Below, in pieces: positions 8,604 to 14,773 of a stretch of 32,486 nucleotides of DNA (position 1 is the first letter of the stretch; every line of letters starts with the position of its first letter). The stretch lies in NCBI GenBank assembly GCA_025457915.1, contig JALOTL010000030.1, positions 1-32,486 on the forward strand, read 5' to 3'. Source of the DNA: Spirochaetota bacterium (GTDB taxonomy: Bacteria > Spirochaetota > UBA4802 > UBA5550). Position numbers and translations under genes: made by a program. The notes below the pieces were generated by a model. The model saw only the letters and a program-made list of their open reading frames with translations, searched no databases and was not told the DNA's origin.

Positions 8604-9814
8604 ATTACGCTCCTGATAAACTCGTCGAGCCTCGAGCTGTTTTTTTCATAATCATCGCCCGCCTTAAGCCTCGCCTCCACGACGATTATGTTTTCCCCGC
8701 TGACGGCGAAAGCTATGGAATAAACGGTACCGGCGTAAGGTTCGAAATCATGCCTTATGAAGCGGAGCGGTCCGGATCCGATCTCCTTTCTTGAAACGGT
8801 TTTGAATCTCCTGTTGTCGAATTCAATCTTAAAGGATTCCTCCCAGAACTCCAGGTCGCCCGGTGGATAATTTTCCACGACTCCGGCACGGATGCCGGCC
8901 GTTTCGCCGGGCGTGGCGAAAAGGAACTCCTGGGTGCGGGCCCTGTATTCCTTCTCGAGGTGGTAGAACCCCTCGGGTTTCCCGTGTTCAATGGAACGGC
9001 TGTTTTTAAATATCGATCTCCTGTCCGGATTGAGCGAGGCTATCCACATGAAAGGCGAAGGAAGGTACGTGCTGGAAACCTCCCTGACCCTGGCCCTGAG
9101 CTCGACGACAATCGTGGAATAATCCGCCCTGTTTTTCATGAACTGGATCCTTGAAGAGAGCGAATCTATTATCGACGTAAGCCTCTCGATCTCCCTCAGT
9201 ATCTTGACCCTCTCCTTGACGTCCTTAGACCTTTTAAGGAGCTCGTACATTCTGTCCCTGACTTTTTTCGCGGTCTCCATCCTCATGCGGACGTCGTTGT
9301 ATTCCATGGTCACGTCCGATGCGGAAACCTCTTTTGATATGACAGTCCCCATGGATTCCAGGTCCTTCAGCGCCGTCTCGAAGGATCTCACCGGCACCCT
9401 GATTATTATCCTGGCGTATCTGTATGAATCCGAGGTCGCCGCCGATTCGATGAAACCGTCGTATCTCGCGGCCAGAGAGCCCGCGTCCTTCACGGACCTT
9501 GAAACGCTTTCGACATCGATGATGTAATTTGCCTGGTATATTATTATCCTGCCCGTGTCAGGCCTGGATTCATCCTTCTTGCCGGCCTTGTCCATGGAAA
9601 AGGATTCCTTTTTTTCAGCAGCCGCGGACTTTCTCTTCATATATGGCGCAGGCGAGGGTTTTCCGTCCGCCCTGCTGCCTCCGATCGCTTCCTCGTCACT
9701 TTCCGCGTTCTTTTCGTATAATGCGGACTGTTTCTGCGCGGTGCCGCAGGAAAAAAGAATGACGGACAAAAAAACGGCCGCCATCAGTTTTATTATTTCC
9801 CCTGATTGCTTCAT
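8594..9814 (-). CDS. DUF4349 lipoprotein with an extra C-terminal domain
   Basis: Envelope lipoprotein (406 aa). Signal and lipobox: residues 1-23, ending LFSC. A low-complexity Lys/Ser/Ala linker (about 24-88) precedes a DUF4349 domain (about 90-245) with strands IIIYQANYIIDVESV and YARIIIRVPV, a coiled-coil hairpin (ERVKILREIERLTSIIDSLSSRI) and the returning strand YSTIVVELRARV. After a short linker with PFMWIASLNP, where a membrane helix might be expected, a second domain (about 280-400) follows. That domain also occurs as a separate lipoprotein at 7549-8016. The gene starts 3 nt after the pyrE stop and overlaps the next gene. Role unknown; the family is usually found in cell envelopes. 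Confidence 0.85.
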   Translation of the reverse strand: MKQSGEIIKLMAAVFLSVILFSCGTAQKQSALYEKNAESDEEAIGGSRADGKPSPAPYMKRKSAAAEKKESFSMDKAGKKDESRPDTGRIIIYQANYIIDVESVSRSVKDAGSLAARYDGFIESAATSDSYRYARIIIRVPVRSFETALKDLESMGTVISKEVSASDVTMEYNDVRMRMETAKKVRDRMYELLKRSKDVKERVKILREIERLTSIIDSLSSRIQFMKNRADYSTIVVELRARVREVSSTYLPSPFMWIASLNPDRRSIFKNSRSIEHGKPEGFYHLEKEYRARTQEFLFATPGETAGIRAGVVENYPPGDLEFWEESFKIEFDNRRFKTVSRKEIGSGPLRFIRHDFEPYAGTVYSIAFAVSGENIIVVEARLKAGDDYEKNSSRLDEFIRSVICD

Positions 9815-9817
9815 GGA

Positions 9818-10396
9818 TTATCTGCCCAGCCTTCTTTTGTCGAAATCGGACCTGGTGAACAGGGAAATCACGCTGATGCCTTCTTTTTCAATATTTTCCC
9901 TGCCTCCCTCCTCCCTGTCTATTATTACCGCCGCCCTGACGACTTCCAGTCCTGATTCCCGCATTCTCTCTATTGCCGTGATGGTGGACCCGCCGGTGGT
10001 GATAACGTCGTCGATCACTATGACCTTTTTCACTCCGTCAAGGTCCCCCTCTATCCATTTCTGGGTGCCGTGTTTTTTAGGTTCCTTCCTCACAATCAGC
10101 GGTGAAAGCCTTGTCCCGTTTCCCAGGGCGGCAATCGATGTCGATATGGATATAGGGTCGGCGCCGAGGGTAAGACCCCCAACGGCCCTTACATCACCGG
10201 ACTTTATCGACTCGGCGAGTGCCTCGAACATTACCCTCCCGACAAGGGAGACGCCCACGGGGTGAAGCGTGGTTGATTTGCAATCGAAATAATAGAAGCT
10301 CTCCCTGCCGGAAACAAGCTTAAAGGGGGGGTCCTCCCTGTACATGAAAGACCTGGCGTAAAGAATATCGAAAAGTTCCTTTTTATTACCTTCCAT
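9818..10396 (-). CDS. pyrE: Orotate phosphoribosyltransferase
   Basis: Transfers the phosphoribosyl group of PRPP to orotate, giving OMP in pyrimidine synthesis; cytoplasmic. About 192 aa, normal for the family. Seen: FKLVSGRESFYYFDCKSTTLHP near the N-terminus (the substrate region of bacterial PyrE), VGGLTLGADPIS, and the PRPP loop VIVIDDVITTGGST near residues 130-143. The ATG at 10396 is chosen; a GTG at 10429 would add 11 residues with no family support. It heads an apparent operon with the three DUF4349-type envelope genes (3-nt gap to the next), an odd partnership with no obvious metabolic link. The divergent gap to 10605 is about 200 nt; I saw no clear pyrE promoter in it. Confidence 0.93.
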   Translation of the reverse strand: MEGNKKELFDILYARSFMYREDPPFKLVSGRESFYYFDCKSTTLHPVGVSLVGRVMFEALAESIKSGDVRAVGGLTLGADPISISTSIAALGNGTRLSPLIVRKEPKKHGTQKWIEGDLDGVKKVIVIDDVITTGGSTITAIERMRESGLEVVRAAVIIDREEGGRENIEKEGISVISLFTRSDFDKRRLGR

Positions 10397-10560
10397 AAAT
10401 TGACTCTCGTTATCTAATAATGGCTTCACACGGTTTGTTCATCAGAAGCTCCGGATGGTTACATTCAGCATGATTCCGATCATTTTTTCAACAATAAAAA
10501 GTGAATCGGTGCTTTTTTAACACCGGAGACCGAAATTTATCGCCTTCTGATAATTTTTTA

Positions 10561-10588
10561 TTGATTTTTTTTTTAATAGTTCTATTAT
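10561..10588 (+). promoter_or_regulatory. Probable promoter of the STAS gene pair
   Basis: TTGATT (10561-10566) and TATTAT (10583-10588) are 16 nt apart in a T-rich stretch. The predicted transcript start (about 10595) leaves only about 10 nt before the ATG at 10605, and there is no Shine-Dalgarno sequence, so the first STAS message may be nearly leaderless. Confidence 0.5.
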
Positions 10589-10604
10589 TTTAGCTGTGCG
10601 TTCA

Positions 10605-10940
10605 ATGAAAATAGAAATTGATGAAACAGCCGACCAGAAAATCATCCGTCTGGAGGGAGAGTTTTTTCTGGACAACCTGAAGTTCGTCGAAGAGACCTGG
10701 GACAGATTGAAGTTAATCGGCCCCAGGGTGGTAGCGATAGATTTCAGTGGGGTAACTTCAATAGATTCGTCCGCCCTCGGACTTCTTGTAAAAATCTTCA
10801 ATAATTCCATAAATCTCAAAATAGAACTGATCTTCATCGATCTGAGCGAATACGCGCTGAAACTCTTCAAGGCGGCCAGGCTCATGAACTTCTTCAAAAT
10901 CATGGAAAAAAAGCAGTATCAGAGAAAATATATGTCTTAA
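10605..10940 (+). CDS. STAS-domain protein (anti-sigma factor antagonist-like) 1
   Basis: Single-domain STAS protein (111 aa), as in SpoIIAA/RsbV partner-switch proteins, which bind an anti-sigma or related kinase in a way controlled by serine phosphorylation. Seen: the first strands (IRLEGEFFLDNL), the central strand VVAIDFSGVTSIDSSALGLL, in which the serine after Asp54 occupies the phosphorylation position, and the late strand IELIFIDLS followed by a Phe-rich helix. Start: ATG at 10605; a GTG at 10596 would add three residues. It is followed after 52 nt by a second STAS gene of the same size. No kinase or phosphatase of the partner-switch type is nearby, so the partners are unknown. Confidence 0.85.
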   Translation: MKIEIDETADQKIIRLEGEFFLDNLKFVEETWDRLKLIGPRVVAIDFSGVTSIDSSALGLLVKIFNNSINLKIELIFIDLSEYALKLFKAARLMNFFKIMEKKQYQRKYMS

Positions 10941-10992
10941 TACTAATCCGCCATCAACCATGCGGTTTAACCCCAAAAAACGGCAGGAAACA

Positions 10993-11331
10993 ATGCTTAA
11001 AATCGGCTCGCAACAGACAGGGGATACCATTACCATAACGATCGAAGGCGGCCTTACAATTGAAAACGTGAAGATTCTCGAAAGGGATTTCCACGGGCAG
11101 GCCATGAAAAAGCCCGGGGCCATTGGGTTGAACTGCAAAAACCTGACATACATCGATTCATCCGGGATCGGACTGTTTGTAAAGCTGGTCAACACATCCA
11201 AGAGCCTTGACTTTGAACTTGTGTTCGTCGAACCCTCACAGATGGTGATGTCGCTTTTCATTAACGCAAAGCTTGACAGGTTCTTCAAGATACTGAGCGA
11301 GAGCCAGTACGACAAGATTTACCTTGCATGA
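10993..11331 (+). CDS. STAS-domain protein (anti-sigma factor antagonist-like) 2
   Basis: Second STAS protein of the pair (112 aa). Pattern: TITITIEGGLTIENV, then IGLNCKNLTYIDSSGIGLFV with IDSSGIG, the classic serine context of phosphorylatable antagonists, then FELVFVEPSQMV and a C-terminal helix. It resembles its neighbour along its whole length (both have a late LVK segment and an ending like RFFKILSESQYDKIYLA versus NFFKIMEKKQYQRKYMS), so the pair comes from a tandem duplication. The ATG at 10993 has AGGA 4 nt upstream; the ATG at 10960 has no ribosome site and would add 11 residues. Probably co-transcribed with STAS 1. Confidence 0.85.
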   Translation: MLKIGSQQTGDTITITIEGGLTIENVKILERDFHGQAMKKPGAIGLNCKNLTYIDSSGIGLFVKLVNTSKSLDFELVFVEPSQMVMSLFINAKLDRFFKILSESQYDKIYLA

Positions 11332-11351
11332 AGGCATGTGACCAATCCGGT

Positions 11352-11379
11352 CCGCCGGGAACCCGCGGTTATTTATATC
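11352..11379 (+). terminator. Possible terminator after the STAS pair
   Basis: CCGC-C-GG and CCGCGG (11352-11368) form a short GC-rich stem with one bulge and a GAAC loop, followed by an A/T tract rich in T (11369-11379). It lies in the 37-nt convergent gap with rarA. The bulge and the imperfect T-run keep the confidence low. Confidence 0.35.
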
Positions 11380-12649
11380 TGTCCGGCCATAATCGCACCA
11401 GTCTTTCATATATCGCCTTTTCCGTGCCCTGGAGGGTCGGCCTGTAAAAGACCCGGGTTTTGATCTCCTCCGGCAGATACGTCTCGGATACAAAATGCTC
11501 TTCATGATCATGCGGGTACCTGTAGTCCTTCCCGTATCCCATTTTCTTCATCAGCCCGGTGGGTGCGTTCCTGAGATGCAGGGGCACGGGGTAATCCTTT
11601 TCGGATGCCGCGGATTCGGCGCCCCTTATCGCGAGAAGAGACGAATTGCTTTTCGGCGACGATGCCAGGAAGGTTGCGCACTGGGAGAGTATGATGTCGG
11701 ATTCAGGCATTCCGATGTTCTTGACCGCCGTGAGAGTCGATACGGCCAGCGTAAGCGCCGTGGGGGAAGCGTTACCGATGTCCTCGGAGGCGAAAATCAC
11801 CATCCTTCTCGCGATGAATTCAGGGTCCTCGCCGGAAACGATCATCCTGGCGAGATAATAAACCGCGGCATCCGGATCGGATCCGCGCAGCGATTTTATG
11901 AAGGCGGATATCGTATCATAATGCCTGTCCCCGGCCCTGTCGTAATAAAGCATCGAGTTTCTTACCGCCTCGCCAAGCACGGCCTCGGTGATCTGGCCGT
12001 TTTCGGAAATCGAAAAAGCCGTCTCGACGATGTTCAGCATTCTCCTCGCGTCGCCGTTGGATATGGCGACGAGCCTGTCCTTCACGGCGTCGGCAATACC
12101 AATGCCGCCTTCCCTGAGAATCCCGTCCTTTTCGAGGGCGTTGTCGAGTATTCTTCTCAGGTCGGGATCCCCGAGGGCGTTCAGCTTGACCACCCTGGTC
12201 CTCGAAAGCAAAGGCGATATGACGCTGAACGAAGGGTTTTCCGTCGTCGCGCCGATCAATACGATGATCCCGGACTCGACCGCGCTGAGGACGGAATCCT
12301 GCTGCGCCTTGTTGAAGCGGTGGATCTCGTCAAGGAAAAGAAGGGTCTGGACGCCGTTTCTTTCATTATCTACCGCTTTTTCTATGACCTTCCTGACATC
12401 CGCGACCCCGGCCGATACGGCGCTCAGGAAATGAGCGGCCATTTTACAGTATGAGGCTATGAGCCTGGCAATGGTTGTCTTCCCGGTTCCGGGCTCTCCC
12501 CAGAGGATCAGGGAAAAGGCCTTGCCGCCGTCAATGATGGTCCTGAGGATTTTTTTCTCCGACATGAGGTGTTCCTGCCCTACGAAGTCCCCAAGTACGA
12601 GCGGTCTGCACCTTTCAGCAAGCGGTATGTGGTTATCGGCGAGGGGCAT
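11369..12649 (-). CDS. rarA: Replication-associated recombination protein A (AAA+ ATPase)
   Basis: RarA (MgsA/WRIP1 family) is a clamp-loader-like AAA+ ATPase that acts at stalled forks. 426 aa, a normal length. N-terminus PLAERCRPLVLGDFVGQEHL; Walker A LWGEPGTGKTT (about 50-60); Walker B LLFLDEIHRFNKAQQD (about 103-118), where the DEIHRFNK form is typical of RarA; sensor 1 GATTENPSF; and sensor 2 SNGDARRMLN. The C-terminal part carries LRGSDPDAAVYYLARM and the ending region YPHDHEEHFVSETYLP, both family-typical. Start: ATG at 12649 with AGGGA upstream. Convergent with the STAS pair. No promoter could be picked out confidently upstream. Confidence 0.95.
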   Translation of the reverse strand: MPLADNHIPLAERCRPLVLGDFVGQEHLMSEKKILRTIIDGGKAFSLILWGEPGTGKTTIARLIASYCKMAAHFLSAVSAGVADVRKVIEKAVDNERNGVQTLLFLDEIHRFNKAQQDSVLSAVESGIIVLIGATTENPSFSVISPLLSRTRVVKLNALGDPDLRRILDNALEKDGILREGGIGIADAVKDRLVAISNGDARRMLNIVETAFSISENGQITEAVLGEAVRNSMLYYDRAGDRHYDTISAFIKSLRGSDPDAAVYYLARMIVSGEDPEFIARRMVIFASEDIGNASPTALTLAVSTLTAVKNIGMPESDIILSQCATFLASSPKSNSSLLAIRGAESAASEKDYPVPLHLRNAPTGLMKKMGYGKDYRYPHDHEEHFVSETYLPEEIKTRVFYRPTLQGTEKAIYERLVRLWPDRYK

Positions 12650-13005
12650 GATGATTCCCTGTCATTTTCCGGAGGCGTATCCGGCAGTGTTTGATTTATT
12701 AAACTCGGTGTTAAACATATGTTCTGTATAAGGGAACCGCTAATATTCAAATCAGGATGTTCCCTTGTGGCACTTTCAATGTTTAAATCAGGGAAGTCAG
12801 AAAAACCAGCCTTTTCATTTTAAAGCAAACAAAAAACCGGTTTTTTCAATACTGGCGCCCTATGGCAGGCACAAAAACGGTAGTTTTTGTGATCACCCAT
12901 TAAATTTTTTCAGCGGTTTTACAATTAAAAATCTAATTTTTGAGGTGCCAATAATTAATTGAACCGGTTCCCCGGCAGCGACAGCAATATTATTGCATGA
13001 AAATG
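12650..13005. other. Palindrome-rich intergenic region between rarA and rpsU
   Basis: No convincing gene here. It is AT-rich and contains several exact symmetries: AAGGGAAC/GTTCCCTT (12730-12737 and 12759-12766), the 16-bp palindrome AAAAAACCGGTTTTTT (12831-12846), a 9-bp hairpin (12870-12891), GAACCGGTTC (12961-12970) and GCAATATTATTGC (12985-12997). The rarA promoter must lie at its left end. Whether the rest is a structured RNA, protein-binding sites or decayed sequence cannot be decided by reading. Confidence 0.5.
12870..12891. repeat. Perfect 9-bp inverted repeat
   Basis: CACAAAAAC and GTTTTTGTG flank a GGTA loop with no mismatch. It sits in the middle of the rarA-rpsU gap, away from any start or stop codon. 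The A/T-rich stem and missing T-run on either side argue against an ordinary terminator. Confidence 0.6.
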
Positions 13006-13032
13006 AAAAAATCCGGTCATGCCGGATTTTTT
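13006..13032. terminator. Bidirectional intrinsic terminator downstream of rpsU
   Basis: AAAAAATCCGG and CCGGATTTTTT form a perfect 11-bp stem around TCATG, so there is a T-run on both strands. It lies 26 nt beyond the rpsU stop on the minus strand and is a textbook rho-independent terminator for that gene. Confidence 0.9.
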
Positions 13033-13057
13033 CAACGATGCGTCTGATTTTATAATA

Positions 13058-13333
13058 TCATTCAACCGCTTTTTCACCGGACTGAAAACCCCTGCCAGGG
13101 GCCTCTTTCCCGGTTTTTTTCGTCCTTATCTGCGGGGAGGACATTCTTCTTATTTTTTTAAGCCTTCTTCGTTCGGCCTCTTCCCTTTTTCTCTTTTTCT
13201 CCTCGCTGGGCTTTTCATAATATCTTCTTCGTTTGAGTTCCTTGAAGATCCCCTCGAAGGCCATCTTTTTCTTCAAATTTTTGAAAGCTTTTTCAATATC
13301 TCCGTTTACTTCCACTTCCAAAGGTACGGTCAT
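13058..13333 (-). CDS. rpsU: 30S ribosomal protein bS21
   Basis: Small-subunit protein near the anti-Shine-Dalgarno end of 16S rRNA, helping translation initiation. 91 aa. The start MTVPLEVEVNGDIEKAFKNL and the core FKELKRRRYYEKPSEEKKRK match bS21, whose hallmark is a basic helix with RRxYYEKP-like sequence. The family is often about 55-75 aa, so the tail after residue 60 (including RTKKTGKEAPGRG) is an extension. The ATG at 13333 is chosen: AAGGA stands 10 nt upstream, while the GTG at 13342 would lie almost on top of it. It is a single-gene unit with its own consensus promoter and a strong terminator. Confidence 0.9.
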   Translation of the reverse strand: MTVPLEVEVNGDIEKAFKNLKKKMAFEGIFKELKRRRYYEKPSEEKKRKREEAERRRLKKIRRMSSPQIRTKKTGKEAPGRGFQSGEKAVE

Positions 13334-13362
13334 ACAAATCACATCCTTAAAAATTTTCAGTC

Positions 13363-13391
13363 ATCCTATGTACTGTGGTAATATTTGTCAA
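13363..13391 (-). promoter_or_regulatory. rpsU promoter
   Basis: On the minus strand, TTGACA (13391-13386) and TAGGAT (13368-13363) are spaced by exactly 17 nt, giving a start near 13356 and a leader of about 22 nt that carries AAGGA before the rpsU ATG. Confidence 0.85.
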
Positions 13392-13459
13392 TGTAAAATT
13401 TTCAATATAAAACAGGCCGGCAGCGCGATTAAACGGCGGAAGTGCATATAAAAATTTGA

Positions 13460-13488
13460 TTGACCGTCCCCCTTCCCGATAGTATAAA
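13460..13488 (+). promoter_or_regulatory. Promoter of the retropepsin-YihY operon
   Basis: TTGACC (13460-13465) and TATAAA (13483-13488) are spaced by exactly 17 nt, with a start expected near 13495, about 42 nt before the first gene at 13537. It is divergent from the rpsU promoter with about 70 nt between the two -35 elements. Confidence 0.8.
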
Positions 13489-13536
13489 ACAGGAATCCGT
13501 TAAACGCATGGAAAAAGTCCTTTTTCGGAAACATTA

Positions 13537-14754
13537 ATGATGTACCGGCACGCCTTCATAACGCTTTTAGTCCTTTCGTCCGTATCCTGCACCAGCATAA
13601 GAGCGGCACGACTTGCGGGAAGCGGCGAAGCCGATCCGACAGTGAACGCGGTAAGGGTCAGCTTCGAGAGGGCCCTGCACCTGATGATGGTGAAGGCCCG
13701 TGTAAACGGCGGGAAAAGGCAGTATAATTTCATCGTCGATACTGCCGCTATGACGGCCCTGGACAGCTCGGTAGCGGGCGAACTCGGCATTACGCCTGAA
13801 ATCGAAGTCGACGCCATGGACTCCACAGGCGCCAGACGCAAGATCGGCATGGCCCGCCTTGAAAAAATCGAACTGGGGGGCGCCTCCGTCAGGAAAGTTT
13901 CCGCCGCCGTCTTCGACTTTTCAAATATCAGGCTCGTAAAAAGAAACATAGACGGTATAATAGGATCGAACTTTCTCAGGTTTTTCACCGTTATAATTGA
14001 ATACGATAAAAGGACGATAACACTGGTTAAAGCCCCGTTGAAAACCGCAGACTGCATGGACTGCATCAGGATGGAATTTGAATCCGGCCTCTCCCATGCC
14101 TTCGCGCCGGAAATCGAATGCCTTCTTAACGGAAGGAAAACCCTCCTTGTGCTGGACACGGGATTCGGCGGCAATATCATGATGCCGATGTCACTTTACC
14201 GGGACATAAAGGGTCCCGGGGAAGACGCCCTGCGTAAATGCACAGGGTCCTCGGGAGGCGGGGCCTTTGAAATGACCGCGGCCCACCACGAGGCGGTGCT
14301 TCCGGTTTTTAAGATCGGCACCAGGGAATGGAAAAATATGCCCGTGCTTGTGGCTGAACCGGCCATAGAGACGCCGCTCCTGGGATACGGCTTCCTATCG
14401 GGATTCACGGTCTCGATCGATTACCCCAATTACACGATCCACCTGCGCCCGCGGGACGGAGTAATGACGCTGAACCAAAACGCGATATCCACCGGCCTGA
14501 AGATCTCAAGAAAAAACAACGGTGAGACCGTCATATGCGGGTTTATGGAAAATTCCCCGGCCCACAAAAGCGGAATCGCAATCGGCGACCTGGTGATGGA
14601 AATTAACGGAAGGCAGGCGGCAGTGCTGGACTTTACGGTATTGAAAACCATGATGGACGACGGTTCGGCCGCCGTCCTTGATATAAAGGTAAAAAGGGCC
14701 GGTAGAATCCGCCGGTTCACGATCAAAAAAGAAAAGATCTTCAACAACAACTAA
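13537..14754 (+). CDS. Tandem retropepsin-like aspartyl protease with PDZ domain
   Basis: Predicted envelope protease (405 aa). The N-terminus MMYRHAFITLLVLSSVSC is a signal peptide with a possible, weak lipobox at Cys18. Two retropepsin-like repeats follow: the first has FIVDTAAMTALD (Asp68) with its partner segment DGIIGSNFLRFFTVIIEYDKR, the second has LLVLDTGFGGNIM (Asp207) with ETPLLGYGFLSGFTVSIDY. Each resembles half of an aspartic protease site, so one chain may supply both aspartates. A C-terminal PDZ domain (about 315-400: FMENSPAHKSGIAIGDLVMEINGR) probably binds peptide ends. In the first motif DTG reads DTA, which may weaken catalysis. It has its own promoter and is followed after 19 nt by the YihY gene, suggesting a joint envelope function. 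Confidence 0.85.
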   Translation: MMYRHAFITLLVLSSVSCTSIRAARLAGSGEADPTVNAVRVSFERALHLMMVKARVNGGKRQYNFIVDTAAMTALDSSVAGELGITPEIEVDAMDSTGARRKIGMARLEKIELGGASVRKVSAAVFDFSNIRLVKRNIDGIIGSNFLRFFTVIIEYDKRTITLVKAPLKTADCMDCIRMEFESGLSHAFAPEIECLLNGRKTLLVLDTGFGGNIMMPMSLYRDIKGPGEDALRKCTGSSGGGAFEMTAAHHEAVLPVFKIGTREWKNMPVLVAEPAIETPLLGYGFLSGFTVSIDYPNYTIHLRPRDGVMTLNQNAISTGLKISRKNNGETVICGFMENSPAHKSGIAIGDLVMEINGRQAAVLDFTVLKTMMDDGSAAVLDIKVKRAGRIRRFTIKKEKIFNNN

Positions 14755-14773
14755 TCAACAGAGGAGACTCGAT

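Noticed and set aside
11495-12454. Plus-strand open frame of 319 codons opposite rarA
   Set aside because: The minus strand encodes all RarA motifs; no motif or ribosome site supports the opposite frame.
12891-12903. 13-nt GATCACCCATTAA also found at 22017-22029
   Set aside because: A few repeats of this length are expected by chance in 32 kb; the second copy is the end of the PilZ gene.
12765-12962. Possible 65-codon gene in the rarA-rpsU gap
   Set aside because: No ATG/ribosome site pair, runs through the hairpin and palindromes, and composition is not protein-like.
13508-13537. Nine-residue leader ORF whose stop overlaps the protease start (TAATG)
   Set aside because: Ribosome-site spacing is poor and no attenuator-type codon run or terminator is visible; probably chance.
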